Shown: one piece after another, positions 36,000 through 45,788 of the stretch
Position numbering within the stretch: the stretch's first letter is position 1
Layout of the letters: every line of letters starts with the position of its first letter
Source: Nocardia sp. BSTN01
Lineage (GTDB): Bacteria; Actinomycetota; Actinomycetes; Mycobacteriales; Mycobacteriaceae
Direction: 5' to 3'
NCBI RefSeq assembly: GCF_015354405.1
Contig: NZ_JADKYP010000005.1
Location: forward strand, 1-64,000
DNA length: 64,000 nucleotides
Program-made: the position numbers and the translations under genes
Notes under the pieces: model-generated
Database searches by the model: none
What the model was told of the DNA's origin: nothing
What the model saw: the letters and a program-made list of their open reading frames with translations, nothing else

Positions 36000-36974
36000 G
36001 TGCTGCACCTGCGGGCGGTCTGCCCACCGGAGTCGACCGACGCCGCGGTGACCGCGCTGCGCGCCGAACCCGGCGCCACGCTGATCACCGTGCAGCGCGG
36101 CGCCTCGGTCGAGCCGCCCGGTGATCTCGTCCAGGCCGATATCGCTCGCGAATCGGCCAACGATGTGCTGGCCGGTCTGCGTGGGCTGGGCATCGGCGAC
36201 TACGGCGGCATCATGCTCTCGCCGGTGGAAACGGTGCTGTCGGCACCGGCCGACCGCGCGGTCGAGGCGGCGCCGGGCGATCCGTCGGATGCGATCGTCT
36301 GGGAGGAACTGCTCGCCCAGACCCACGAGGAATCGACGCTCAACCCCACCTTCTTGTCCTTCATCACGATCGCGTGCCTGCTCGCCGTCGTCGGCGTGGC
36401 CACCGATTCACCGGTGACGGTCGTCGGCGCCATGGTCGTCGGCCCCGAGTTCGGGCCGCTCGCCGCCGTCGCGGTCGCGGTCGTGCGCCGGGACTTCCGC
36501 CTCGCCCGCCGTTCGATCCTGGCCTTGCTGATCGGGTTTCCGGTGGCGATGGGGATCGCGACGCTGGCGTCGCTGGTATGGGAACAGTTCGGCTGGATCA
36601 CCGTCGACCGCATCCACGCCATCCGCAATGTGGACTTCATCTACGAGGTGGGCCCGTTCTCGCTGGTGGTGGCGTTGCTGGCGGGTGCGGCGGGGATGAT
36701 GTCGCTGGTCACCGCGAAATCGGCGGCTCTGGTCGGCGTGTTCATCTCGGTGACGACGATTCCGGCGGCCGGTTTCGCCGCGGTCGCCGCCACCGTCGGC
36801 GAATGGCACAAGGCATTCGAGTCGATCGGCCAGCTGGGGGTGAACATGGTCGGCATCGTTGTGGCGGGCATCATCGTGCTGCAATTGCGTCCCCATCACG
36901 GGCACGCGCTCGGCCCGCCACGTCCGGAGCGACCGAACATACTGTCGCGCTGGCGGTTCGGCGGCGACGAATGA
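36000..36974 (+). CDS. DUF389 family membrane protein
   Basis: A 324-residue protein from GTG 36000. An N-terminal ACT-like soluble region (about 1-100) precedes six to seven TM helices with ESTLNPTFLSFITIACLLAVVGVATDSPVTVVGAMVVGPEFGPLAAVAVAVVRRD, the characteristic DUF389/TIGR00341 core (paired charged residues inside a helix, GPEFGP motif). Cargo unknown. Stop lies 6 bases before the convergent proline-rich membrane protein. Confidence 0.9.
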   Translation: MLHLRAVCPPESTDAAVTALRAEPGATLITVQRGASVEPPGDLVQADIARESANDVLAGLRGLGIGDYGGIMLSPVETVLSAPADRAVEAAPGDPSDAIVWEELLAQTHEESTLNPTFLSFITIACLLAVVGVATDSPVTVVGAMVVGPEFGPLAAVAVAVVRRDFRLARRSILALLIGFPVAMGIATLASLVWEQFGWITVDRIHAIRNVDFIYEVGPFSLVVALLAGAAGMMSLVTAKSAALVGVFISVTTIPAAGFAAVAATVGEWHKAFESIGQLGVNMVGIVVAGIIVLQLRPHHGHALGPPRPERPNILSRWRFGGDE

Positions 36975-36980
36975 GACTGC

Positions 36981-38027
36981 TCAGGCGATCAGGCCGCCGG
37001 TGAGCATCCGGTAGGAGTAGGTGACCGCGATGGCGGTGAGCGGTCCCACCACCAGCAGACCGATGCCGCACAGCGCGGTGGCGACGATCGTCAGCGCGGC
37101 CACGGTCAGGGCCAGCAGCAGTGTCGGCACGAAATTCGAGACCACCAGCTGCACACTGGATTTGATCGCGCTGAACGGATCGAGATCCTGGTCGATGACA
37201 TAGTGCAGCGAGAACATGCACAGATAGCCCACGACGAGCGCCGGCACGATGCACAACACCGCGCCGACGCAGGCCGCCACGAAGACGAGCAGGGCGGTGA
37301 TCAACACGTTGCCGGCGTTGACGAAGCCGAAGAACGACGCGAAATCCGGTGGCGTGCCGTCGGTTTCGTACAGCGCGCCGCGGATCATCGCCGCCTGCAG
37401 GAGCCAGACCACGACCGCGGCGAGCAGGCCGATCAGCACCACCGGCATCAGCGAATTCATATGCGTGACGTTCACCACCACGGTCACCATCAGATATGCG
37501 ACGAATCCGACGAGCGTGATCGCGACCCACGGAATCGGGTTGGCGCGGAAGCGATCCCACGCGAAGCCGAGCGCCCGGCCGACATTGAGCCCCGGCGCGC
37601 CGGCGTATCCCGGCGGCGCGCCGTACCCGGGCGCGCCCTGCGCCGGCATGCCGTTATCCGGTGCGCCCCAGCCCGGGTCGGCGGGCGGCGGATAGGCGCC
37701 CGGCGGGACACTGCCGGGCGGGCCATAGGTGGGGCCGGGCTGCCCGTGCGCTCCGGGTGGCGGCGCCACCGGAGGCACCCCGCCCGGGCTGACCTGGGGC
37801 GGCTCACCGCCGTACTGGGGGGCGCCGTACTGCGGGGTGCCGGAGCCCTCGAACTGCGGATATCCCGTGGCTCCGGCCATTTCGGGCCGACCCGGCGTTG
37901 CGGGATGTTCGCCTGGCCCGGCGCCGGGTCGGACGGGACCGGTGGGATGCTGCCCGGGCCGGCTCTCCGGTCGCCGTTCACCGCCTTCGCCGGTGTCGCG
38001 GGGTGCGGACTGCGGGGAGTCGGTCAT
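36981..38027 (-). CDS. Proline-rich membrane protein (Rv2560-like)
   Basis: A 348-residue protein from ATG 38027 with AAAGG seven bases upstream. Residues about 1-148 are Pro/Gly/Tyr/Gln-rich (repeats of YGAPPG and PPGAYPPP) and cytosolic; about 150-348 hold five to six TM helices (for example WVAITLVGFVAYLMVTVVVNV, LMPVVLIGLLAAVVVWLLQ, VLITALLVFVAACVGAVLCIVPALVVGYL). Similar proteins with Pro-rich tails lie near aspS and rarA in mycobacteria (Rv2560). Function unknown; roles in stress or envelope maintenance have been suggested for such families. Confidence 0.85.
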   Translation of the reverse strand: MTDSPQSAPRDTGEGGERRPESRPGQHPTGPVRPGAGPGEHPATPGRPEMAGATGYPQFEGSGTPQYGAPQYGGEPPQVSPGGVPPVAPPPGAHGQPGPTYGPPGSVPPGAYPPPADPGWGAPDNGMPAQGAPGYGAPPGYAGAPGLNVGRALGFAWDRFRANPIPWVAITLVGFVAYLMVTVVVNVTHMNSLMPVVLIGLLAAVVVWLLQAAMIRGALYETDGTPPDFASFFGFVNAGNVLITALLVFVAACVGAVLCIVPALVVGYLCMFSLHYVIDQDLDPFSAIKSSVQLVVSNFVPTLLLALTVAALTIVATALCGIGLLVVGPLTAIAVTYSYRMLTGGLIA

Positions 38028-38276
38028 CGTCGGACCTTTCGAATCACCTGGGTTCTGGTGCGGCACACTGCAGTTGAGATTTCGACACAACCGGACACGG
38101 CCGGGTGTGTCAAGCGACGGGCCGGGGCATCGGGCCGGATCCGCGACCCGGTCGACGATGAGCGTAATGAGCATCTCGGTCCGGTCGCAGCCGCTCGGCG
38201 GGGACACGCCGACGACGCGCGAAAGGTTGCCGAACCGCTCGCTGAAAGTGACCTGGAGCGAGTAACTTGGTTGGCG

Positions 38277-39446
38277 ATGACCGCACTATTGGCCGAACGC
38301 GCCGCCGAAGTCGTGTCCGCGGCACAACAGTTGCTCACGAAGCGCATGGGTGCTGCGGTGAAGCTGAGCGATCCGATCGAACTCAGCGGCAGTGGCAGGA
38401 CGACGGTGCTGCGCGTACGCGTAGCGGAGAACTCGTTCTCACTTCCTCGTACCCTGATCGTCAAGCAGGTCCGTGGCGCCGCACAGGAGCGCCGGATCGG
38501 CGGCTTGGCGCCCGGGGTCGCGAGTATCGATTCGGCGTTCCTGCGCGAGGCGGTGTCCTACCAGTTCACCACCGCACTCAGCAGCGAGCACCGTCCCGGC
38601 GCCTATCTGCTGGCGCACAGCCTGCCGGATCGGCTGCTGATCCTCAGCGATCTGGGCGAGAACATGTCGCTCACCTCGGTGCTGCAAACGGGCGCCGAAC
38701 CCGCCACCCGCAACGCCCAGATGGCGTTCGCGCAGGCGCTGGGCCGTATGCACGCCGCCACGGTCGGCCGGGAGGCCGATTTCGTGGCGCTGCTGCGGCG
38801 GGTGGAGGTCGTGCACCGGGTCGACGGCATCGCCCAGCAGGCCGAGGCCGCGATCGGCGAGGTACCCGGAATGCTGGCCCGCGACGTCGGCATCGAGGTG
38901 CCGGGCGAGATCGCGGAACGCATCGTGCGGGGCAATCGCCTGTTCTCCGCGGGCCGCTTCCGCGCGTTCAGCCCCTCCGACCTGTGTCCGGACAATGTGA
39001 TCCTCAACGACGAGGGTGCCCGGTTCCTCGACTACGAATGGGGCGGTTTCCGCGACGCCACCCTCGACATCGCCTATGCGCTGGTCTCGTTTCCGGGCTG
39101 CCTGTGCGATTTCGAACTCTCCCGCGAGCGTGCCCATCAGATGGTCGAGGCCTGGCGCTCGGAGGTCGTGGGCGTGTGGCCCGCGCTCGCCGACGACGAC
39201 CTGCTGGCCGAACGCATCCTCGAGGCCCGGCTCATCTGGGTGTGGCTGACGACCTTCTGGTTCCTGCCCGCCGATCACACCCGCATCGCCGCGGCCCGCG
39301 AACACGGCCTGTCGGTACCCCGCTCGGCCGCGCTGATCAACCGCTGGGCCGCGCTGGCCGAGGATGCGCGCTGCACCGGCGACGACACGCTCGGCGACTT
39401 CGCCGAGCATGTCTCCGCCACCCTCGAGGAACTCTGGGAGGAGTGA
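38277..39446 (+). CDS. APH/kinase-like phosphotransferase domain protein
   Basis: A 389-residue protein from ATG 38277. The C-terminal half reads FSPSDLCPDNVILNDEGARFLDYEWGGFRDATLDIAY, matching the APH catalytic loop (HGDxxxxN) and metal-binding Asp of FLDYEW. The His of the loop is replaced by Ser, the key Asp is kept. LIVKQVRG near residue 61 may be the ATP-lysine. It could phosphorylate a small metabolite or be a pseudokinase-like member. No RBS is strong. It converges on the TauD gene after one base. Confidence 0.7.
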   Translation: MTALLAERAAEVVSAAQQLLTKRMGAAVKLSDPIELSGSGRTTVLRVRVAENSFSLPRTLIVKQVRGAAQERRIGGLAPGVASIDSAFLREAVSYQFTTALSSEHRPGAYLLAHSLPDRLLILSDLGENMSLTSVLQTGAEPATRNAQMAFAQALGRMHAATVGREADFVALLRRVEVVHRVDGIAQQAEAAIGEVPGMLARDVGIEVPGEIAERIVRGNRLFSAGRFRAFSPSDLCPDNVILNDEGARFLDYEWGGFRDATLDIAYALVSFPGCLCDFELSRERAHQMVEAWRSEVVGVWPALADDDLLAERILEARLIWVWLTTFWFLPADHTRIAAAREHGLSVPRSAALINRWAALAEDARCTGDDTLGDFAEHVSATLEELWEE

Positions 39447-39447
39447 C

Positions 39448-40407
39448 TCAGCGGGCCGGCCGCGGTCCGACGATCGAGGCCCGTTCCATGATTCGCGTCT
39501 GCGGCCAGTAGTCGCTGGCGGCGTAGTGCTGCACGGCCCGGTTGTCCCAGAAGGCGACGGTGTCGGGCTCCCAGTGCAGCCGCACCTGGTGTTCGGGATA
39601 GTCGGCCTGGCGGCAGAGCCGGTCCAGCAGGTCGTGGCTCGCCTCGGGATCCATGCCGTCGATCCGGTCCACGAAGATCCGGTTGACGTAGAGGTGCCGG
39701 CGTCCGGTCGCCTCGTGCGTGCACACCACCGGGTGGCTGACCGGCGGATGCTGGGCCCGCATCGCCTCCTGTGCCTCGGCGGTCTGCCCGCGGCCGAAAG
39801 CGCGGGTGTAGTCGTGGGTCGCGGTGAGGTCGTCGATCCGGTTCCGCGTCTCGGCATCGAGGGCCTCGTAGGCGGCGTACATATCCGAGAACAGCGTGTC
39901 GCCGCCGATCTCGGGAACGGCGACGGCGTGCAGTATCGCGCCCATCGACGGCTGCGGCCGCCAGGTCACGTCGTGATGCCAGATGTTCTCGACGCCCGCC
40001 ATGGCCGGCGTCTTCTCGAAGCGGACCAGCTCCGGCTGCTCGGTATTGGACGGGATGAACGGATGCACCTCGAGGGTGCCGAAACGCGCCGCGAACGCGA
40101 CGTGGCGGGCGGGCGTGAGCGGTTGCCCGCGGAAGAACAGCACCTTGTATTCGTGCAGCGCCCGGCGCAGTTCGGCGATCACCTCCGCGGGCAGCTCGCG
40201 GGTGAGATCCACGCCGCTGATCTCCGCGCCGAGGGTGACGCCGGCCTGCCGGGCGTCGAAATGCTGCCAGCGCAGTGCGGCCAGGCGGTCGCGTTCGGCG
40301 ACCAGATGGGTGAACGGGCCCGCGATCAGCGGAAAACCCGGCAGTTGAAACGAGCTCACGGGGTAGTGCGGACGCGGTTCGGTCTCCGCGGCGGTGGTCT
40401 GCGTCAT
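39448..40407 (-). CDS. TauD/TfdA family Fe(II)/2-oxoglutarate dioxygenase
   Basis: A 319-residue enzyme with the facial-triad residues His144 and Asp146 (NIWHHDVTW) and a distal His in VQHYAASDYWPQTRIMER, whose Arg binds 2-oxoglutarate. FFRGQPLTPARHVAFAARFG and PEIGGDTLFSDMYAAYEAL are family signatures of taurine/alkylsulfate-type hydroxylases. The natural substrate is unknown; the TauD family includes sulfonate and phenoxyacetate-using enzymes. It is divergent from a TetR gene with a palindromic operator in between, implying inducer-controlled expression. Confidence 0.92.
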   Translation of the reverse strand: MTQTTAAETEPRPHYPVSSFQLPGFPLIAGPFTHLVAERDRLAALRWQHFDARQAGVTLGAEISGVDLTRELPAEVIAELRRALHEYKVLFFRGQPLTPARHVAFAARFGTLEVHPFIPSNTEQPELVRFEKTPAMAGVENIWHHDVTWRPQPSMGAILHAVAVPEIGGDTLFSDMYAAYEALDAETRNRIDDLTATHDYTRAFGRGQTAEAQEAMRAQHPPVSHPVVCTHEATGRRHLYVNRIFVDRIDGMDPEASHDLLDRLCRQADYPEHQVRLHWEPDTVAFWDNRAVQHYAASDYWPQTRIMERASIVGPRPAR

Positions 40408-40433
40408 GGCGGTTCCTTCGGCGATCGGACGAC

Positions 40434-40451
40434 TGTAGTCAATTGACTACA
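40434..40451. promoter_or_regulatory. Palindromic operator between tauD-like and TetR genes
   Basis: TGTAGTCAATTGACTACA is a perfect 18-base palindrome, 27 bases from the dioxygenase start and 24 bases from the TetR start. It is the obvious binding site of the adjacent TetR regulator and would repress both genes. Confidence 0.75.
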
Positions 40452-40474
40452 CCGGTATTCGCTACTGTAGCCCG

Positions 40475-41065
40475 ATGTCCGAGAACCCGCCATCGACTCC
40501 GCGCCGCGACGACTCCGGCACCGGACCGGTCGGTCGTGAGGCGGTCGTCGCGGCGGTCACCGAGGCCGCCGCCGACCTGTTCGCCGAACGCGGCCCGGCC
40601 GCGACCTCGATCCGGGACATCGCCGACCGCGCGGGGGTCAACCACGGCTTGGTGTTCCGGCATCTCGGTGCGAAGGACAAGCTGGTCGGGGCCGTGCTGA
40701 GCTATCTCGGTGAGCAATCGGGCGCACTGGCCGCCGCCGGACAGCTCACCGCCACCGATCCCCGGCTGCGCCGGCATCTGACCGTGCTGGCCCGCTGCAT
40801 CCTCGACGGCTATCCGGTCGGTGAGCTGCAAGAACAGTTCCCGGTGATGGCGATGCTGATCGAGAACCTGCGGCCGCGGATGGACAGCGACCGCGCCGCC
40901 GGACTGGCGGTGGCCCATCTGGCCGCGTTCGCCATGGGCTGGCAACTGCTCGAGCCGTTCCTGCGCAGCGCGGCGGGCCTGCGCGAACTGACCGACGCCG
41001 AACTGCGCGCGTCGATCGAGGCGCAGGCCGCCCGGATCCTGCGGCCCGACCCCACCTCGTCCTGA
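40475..41065 (+). CDS. TetR family transcriptional regulator
   Basis: A 196-residue protein with an N-terminal HTH ([59 protein letters not shown]) typical of TetR repressors and a ligand-binding helical C-terminal domain. It is divergent from the TauD-family gene and lies beside the 18-base palindrome, so it probably represses that gene in the absence of an inducer. rarA follows on the same strand after 29 bases. Confidence 0.93.
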   Translation: MSENPPSTPRRDDSGTGPVGREAVVAAVTEAAADLFAERGPAATSIRDIADRAGVNHGLVFRHLGAKDKLVGAVLSYLGEQSGALAAAGQLTATDPRLRRHLTVLARCILDGYPVGELQEQFPVMAMLIENLRPRMDSDRAAGLAVAHLAAFAMGWQLLEPFLRSAAGLRELTDAELRASIEAQAARILRPDPTSS

Positions 41066-41094
41066 ATGTCGGTGCTCATCGGTACCGTCGAGAC

Positions 41095-42438
41095 GTGAGC
41101 GAAGGGTTGTTCGAGGCGCCGGAGGTGGAGGAAATGTCCGGCGCATCCGCCGCATTGCCGCCGGCGGGCAGGATGTCGCCGCTGGCGGTGCGGATGCGGC
41201 CCGCGAGCCTGGACGAGGTGGTCGGCCAGCAGCATCTGCTCGGCCCCGGATCGCCGCTGCGCCGGCTGATCGAGGGCTCGGGTGCGGCATCGGTGCTGCT
41301 CTACGGCCCGCCCGGGACGGGCAAGACGACATTGGCCGCCCTCATCTCGACCGCGACCGGCCGTCGCTTCGAGGCGCTGTCGGCGTTGTCGGCGGGAGTG
41401 AAGGAAGTCCGGGCGGTCATCGAGCTGGCGCGGCGGCGGCTGCTCGCGGGGGAGCAGACCGTGCTGTTCATCGACGAGGTACACCGGTTCTCCAAAACCC
41501 AGCAGGACGCCCTGCTGGCCGCGGTGGAGAACCGGGTGGTGCTGCTGGTCGGGGCGACCACGGAGAACCCATCGTTCTCGGTGGTGTCGCCGCTGCTGTC
41601 GCGGTCGCTGGTGTTGCAGTTGAAGTCGTTGTCGGACAACGATATTCGCACCGTCCTGCGTCGCGCGATCGACGACGAGCGAGGTTTGGCCGGGCAGTAC
41701 ACCGTCACCGAGGCGGCGCTCGACCACATCGTCCGCATCGCCGGCGGCGACGCGCGCCGATCGCTGACAGCCCTGGAGGCCTCGGCGGAATCGTCGCTCG
41801 ACGGCACGGTGGACGTGGATCTGGTGGAGGCCAGCGTCGACAAGGCCGCGGTGCGCTACGACCGCGCCGGCGATCAGCACTACGACGTGATCAGCGCGTT
41901 CATCAAATCGCTGCGGGGATCCGACGTCGACGCGGCGCTGCACTACCTGGCCCGGATGATCAGCGCGGGCGAGGATCCGCGCTTCATCGCGCGGCGATTG
42001 ATGATCCAGGCGTCCGAGGACGTCGGCATGGCCGATCCGACCGCCCTGCAGACCGCGGTCGCCGCCGCGCAGGTGGTGCAGCTGGTCGGTATGCCGGAGG
42101 CGCAGCTGGCGCTCGCGCACGCCACCATCCACGTGGCCACCGCGCCCAAATCGGGTGCGGTCGCGGCGGCCATCGGCGCGGCCATGTCCGATATCGCGGC
42201 CGGTAAGGCCGGTGCGGTGCCGCCTCATCTGCGCGACGGGCATTACGCGGGCGCGGCGAAGCTGGGCAACGCGCAGGGCTACAAATACCCGCACGACCAT
42301 CCGGACGGGATCCTTGCCCAGCAGTATCCGCCCGACGAACTGGTCGGCGCCGATTACTACACCGCGACCGATCACGGCTACGAGCGTGAGATCGGGCCGC
42401 GGGTGACAAAGCTGCGGCGGATCGTCCGAGGTCGCTGA
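41095..42438 (+). CDS. rarA: Replication-associated recombination protein A (AAA+ ATPase)
   Basis: A 447-residue clamp-loader-like AAA+ ATPase from GTG 41095. It contains [20 protein letters not shown], Walker [16 protein letters not shown], Walker [10 protein letters not shown], sensor [13 protein letters not shown], and the RarA-specific C-terminal helical domain ([40 protein letters not shown]). It acts at stalled replication forks. It matches Rv2559c in order and sequence and precedes alaS as in mycobacteria. Confidence 0.96.
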   Translation: MSEGLFEAPEVEEMSGASAALPPAGRMSPLAVRMRPASLDEVVGQQHLLGPGSPLRRLIEGSGAASVLLYGPPGTGKTTLAALISTATGRRFEALSALSAGVKEVRAVIELARRRLLAGEQTVLFIDEVHRFSKTQQDALLAAVENRVVLLVGATTENPSFSVVSPLLSRSLVLQLKSLSDNDIRTVLRRAIDDERGLAGQYTVTEAALDHIVRIAGGDARRSLTALEASAESSLDGTVDVDLVEASVDKAAVRYDRAGDQHYDVISAFIKSLRGSDVDAALHYLARMISAGEDPRFIARRLMIQASEDVGMADPTALQTAVAAAQVVQLVGMPEAQLALAHATIHVATAPKSGAVAAAIGAAMSDIAAGKAGAVPPHLRDGHYAGAAKLGNAQGYKYPHDHPDGILAQQYPPDELVGADYYTATDHGYEREIGPRVTKLRRIVRGR

Positions 42439-42513
42439 GACAGGGGTGGAGACGCGGGCGCGCCGCACGACCGCTGAAAACCGGCTGGACCGCGCCCGGT
42501 AGGCTGGATATTC

Positions 42514-45180
42514 GTGCAGACCCACGAGATCCGACGGCGTTTCCTGGACCACTTCGTCCGTGCCGGCCACACCGAGGTACCCAGTGCCTCGTTGATCCTG
42601 CCGGACCCGAACCTGCTGTTCGTCAATGCGGGCATGGTGCAGTTCAAGCCGTATTTCCTGGGCCAGGAGGCGCCGCCGTTCGCGCGCGCGACCAGCGTGC
42701 AGAAATGCGTGCGCACCGGCGATATCGAAGAGGTCGGCGTCACCACCCGCCACAACACCTTCTTCCAGATGGCGGGCAACTTCTCCTTCGGTGACTACTT
42801 CAAGGAAGGTGCCATCACCTTCGCCTGGGAGCTGATCAGCAAGTCTCAGGAGGAAGGCGGATTCGGGTTCGATCCGGAGCGGATCTGGGTCACCGCCTAC
42901 GAGAGCGATCCCGAGGCCGCCGAGATCTGGCATCGCGTCGCCGGAATCCCGACCGAGCGCATCCAGTTCCGCGACGGCAAGGACAACTACTGGGATATGG
43001 GCGTGCCCGGTCCCGGCGGGCCGTGCTCGGAGATCTACTACGACCGCGGACCCGAATACGGCGCCGAGGGCGGCCCGGTCGCCGACGAGGATCGCTACCT
43101 CGAGATCTGGAATCTCGTGTTCATGCAGGACATCCGCGGCGAGCAGAGCCCCAAGCTGGGCTATCCGCCGGTGGGGTCGCTGCCGAAGAAGAACATCGAT
43201 ACCGGTATGGGCATCGAACGCGTGGCGATGCTGCTGCAGGGCGTCGACAACGTCTACGAAACCGATCTGCTGCGGCCCATCATCTCCAAGGCCGAGGAGC
43301 TGACCGGTAAGAGCTATGGCGTCGAACACGCCGACGACGTGCGCTTCCGCGTCATCGCCGACCACGCCCGCACCTCGGCGATGCTGATCGCCGACGGCGT
43401 CAACCCCGGCAACGACGGCCGCGGCTACGTGCTGCGCCGGCTGCTGCGCCGGATCGTGCGCTCGGCCCGGCTGCTGGGTGCCGAGAAGCCGGTGATCGGC
43501 GAATTCATGAAGGTCGTCAGCGATCTCATGTCGCCCTCGTACCCGGAACTGGCCACCGACTTCACCCGCATCGAGACCGTCGCCGTCGGTGAGGAGACCG
43601 CCTTCCTCAAGACGCTGAGCACCGGGTCGAAACTGTTCGACGACGCGGTCGCCGAGGTGAAGGCCACCGGCGGGCGCACCATCGCGGGCAGTGAGGCGTT
43701 CACCCTGCACGACACCTACGGCTTCCCGATCGACCTGACCCTGGAGATGGCCGCCGAGGCCGGGCTCGAGGTCGACGAGTCGGGATTCCGCACGCTGATG
43801 GCCGAGCAGCGGCAGCGAGCCAAGGACGACGCGCAGGCGCGCAAACACGCCCACGCCGACCTGTCGATCTACAAGGAGCTGGTCGACCGGGGCGCCACCG
43901 AATTCACCGGATTCGACGAACTGGCCACCGAGGCACGGGTTCTCGCCCTCATCGCCGACGGTGTGCGGGTCCCCACCGCGACCGCCGGGCAGGATGTCGA
44001 GGTCATCCTCGATCGCAGCCCGCTCTATGCCGAATCCGGTGGTCAGATCGCCGACCGCGGCAGCCTCACCGCCTCGGGTACGGAACTGCGCGTCAACGAC
44101 GTGCAGAAGATCGCCAAGAAGCTGTGGGTGCACAAAACCACCGTCGAGCGCGGGCAGATCACCGAGGGCGATGCCGTACTCGCGCAGGTCGATCCGGCAT
44201 GGCGGCGCGGCGCCACCCAGGGCCACTCCGGCACGCACATGGTGCATGCCGCGCTGCGACAGGTGCTGGGCCCCAACGCCGTTCAGGCCGGTTCGCTGAA
44301 CAAGCCCGGATATCTGCGGTTCGACTTCAACTGGCAGGGCCAGCTCTCGGAGTCGCAGAAGGCCGATATCGAGGCCGTGTCCAACGATGCGGTGGGTTCG
44401 GACTTCCCGGTGAACACTTTCGTCACCGATCTGCCCAAGGCCAAGGCGATGGGCGCGCTGGCGCTGTTCGGCGAGAACTACGGGTCCGAGGTGCGGGTCG
44501 TCGAGATCGGCGGGCCGTTCTCGATGGAACTGTGCGGTGGCACCCACGTCGAGCATTCGTCGCAGATCGGGCCGATCACACTGCTCGGCGAATCGTCGGT
44601 CGGTTCCGGTGTGCGCCGCGTGGAGGCGTTCGTCGGGCTGGATTCCTACAAGTATCTGGCCAAGGAGCGGGCCCTGCTGGCCGGTGTGGCAGCCTCGCTG
44701 AAGGTGCCCTCCGAGGATGTGCCGGCCCGGGTCGAGCAACTGGTGGAGCGGCTGAAGGTCGCCGAGAAGGAACTCGAGCGCACCAAGGCAGCGGCCGTAC
44801 TGTCGCAGGCCGGTACCTACGTCGAGCAGGCCCAGCGGGTCGGCAAGGTGCTGCTGGTCGCGGCCGCGGCCCCGAAGGGCGTGGGCGCGGGCGATCTGCG
44901 GACGCTGGCCACCGATATCCGAGGCCGATTCGGCAGTGAACCGGCGGTGGTCGTGCTGCTCGGCAATGCCGACGGCAAGGTGCCGTTCGTGGTCGCGGTG
45001 AACAAGCCCGCCCAGGAACTCGGTGTGAAGGCCGGCGATCTGGTCGGCAGCTTCGGTCCGAGTATCGCGGGCCGCGGCGGCGGTAAGCCGGAGATGGCAC
45101 AGGGCGCCGGCTCGGATCCGTCCGGTATCGAGGCCGGCCTGGCCGGCGTGCGCGCGCGGGTGGCCGAGATCGCCGCCTGA
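42514..45180 (+). CDS. alaS: Alanyl-tRNA synthetase
   Basis: An 888-residue class II synthetase from GTG 42514, normal length. The N-terminal catalytic domain begins [25 protein letters not shown], the editing domain has zinc motif HSGTHMVH and CGGTHV, and the C-terminal C-Ala domain ends with [14 protein letters not shown] and a helical tail. It charges tRNA-Ala and hydrolyses misacylated Ser/Gly. Its stop overlaps the ruvX start (TGATG), giving an operon with ruvX-mltG-aroE. Confidence 0.98.
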   Translation: MQTHEIRRRFLDHFVRAGHTEVPSASLILPDPNLLFVNAGMVQFKPYFLGQEAPPFARATSVQKCVRTGDIEEVGVTTRHNTFFQMAGNFSFGDYFKEGAITFAWELISKSQEEGGFGFDPERIWVTAYESDPEAAEIWHRVAGIPTERIQFRDGKDNYWDMGVPGPGGPCSEIYYDRGPEYGAEGGPVADEDRYLEIWNLVFMQDIRGEQSPKLGYPPVGSLPKKNIDTGMGIERVAMLLQGVDNVYETDLLRPIISKAEELTGKSYGVEHADDVRFRVIADHARTSAMLIADGVNPGNDGRGYVLRRLLRRIVRSARLLGAEKPVIGEFMKVVSDLMSPSYPELATDFTRIETVAVGEETAFLKTLSTGSKLFDDAVAEVKATGGRTIAGSEAFTLHDTYGFPIDLTLEMAAEAGLEVDESGFRTLMAEQRQRAKDDAQARKHAHADLSIYKELVDRGATEFTGFDELATEARVLALIADGVRVPTATAGQDVEVILDRSPLYAESGGQIADRGSLTASGTELRVNDVQKIAKKLWVHKTTVERGQITEGDAVLAQVDPAWRRGATQGHSGTHMVHAALRQVLGPNAVQAGSLNKPGYLRFDFNWQGQLSESQKADIEAVSNDAVGSDFPVNTFVTDLPKAKAMGALALFGENYGSEVRVVEIGGPFSMELCGGTHVEHSSQIGPITLLGESSVGSGVRRVEAFVGLDSYKYLAKERALLAGVAASLKVPSEDVPARVEQLVERLKVAEKELERTKAAAVLSQAGTYVEQAQRVGKVLLVAAAAPKGVGAGDLRTLATDIRGRFGSEPAVVVLLGNADGKVPFVVAVNKPAQELGVKAGDLVGSFGPSIAGRGGGKPEMAQGAGSDPSGIEAGLAGVRARVAEIAA

Positions 45181-45788
45181 TGGACAATTCCGAGAATTCG
45201 GAGCCCGCGGAACCGGAGCCGTCCCGATCGGGGGCGGCTCCGGAAGCCGGGGCCGCCCGGCCGGACGACATCCCGGCCGAACGCCCCAGCGCGCAAACCG
45301 ATCCCGGTCGCGGCCGGCGGATCGGCATCGACGTGGGAACCGTGCGCATCGGAGTGGCCGCCAGTGACCCGGATGGGATCCTGGCGACGCCGGTGGAGAC
45401 GGTCCCGACCGTCAAGGGTGGAAAACGAGGTCCGGCAACCGATCTGATCCGGGTAGCCGAGATTGTGCGGGAATACGAGGCGGTCGAGGTAATCGTCGGT
45501 CTACCACGCACATTACGCGGGGCCAGTGGCTCGTCCGCACAGTTGGCCGCCCGGTTCGCGCGACGTTTGCGGGACATGATTCCTGGTGTGCCGATACGAC
45601 TTTCCGACGAACGTTTGACTACGGTGTCAGCTGCACGTGCATTGCGGGACAGTGGAGTTCGCGCGCGCGGCCGGCGGCAGGTGATCGACCAGGCGGCCGC
45701 CGTGTCGATCCTGCAAGGGTGGTTGGACGAACGGAGTGCGGTGTTGAACTCGGCCGGTGCAGACGAGGCCAGGTGGTCGGATGAGTGA
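45180..45788 (+). CDS. ruvX: Putative pre-16S rRNA nuclease / Holliday junction resolvase
   Basis: A 202-residue YqgF-family protein. The first ~40 residues are disordered, then [30 protein letters not shown] gives the first catalytic Asp of the RNase H-like fold, [30 protein letters not shown] follows, and [20 protein letters not shown] near the end contains the conserved Asp/Glu cluster. ATG 45180 overlaps alaS. The gene order alaS-ruvX-mltG matches M. tuberculosis Rv2555c-Rv2553c. Confidence 0.94.
   Translation: MDNSENSEPAEPEPSRSGAAPEAGAARPDDIPAERPSAQTDPGRGRRIGIDVGTVRIGVAASDPDGILATPVETVPTVKGGKRGPATDLIRVAEIVREYEAVEVIVGLPRTLRGASGSSAQLAARFARRLRDMIPGVPIRLSDERLTTVSAARALRDSGVRARGRRQVIDQAAAVSILQGWLDERSAVLNSAGADEARWSDE

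Noticed and set aside
40810-44739. A 1309-codon open frame on the minus strand across rarA and alaS
   Set aside because: Lies wholly antisense to two well-supported genes; the translation is His/Gly/Arg-rich low-information sequence.
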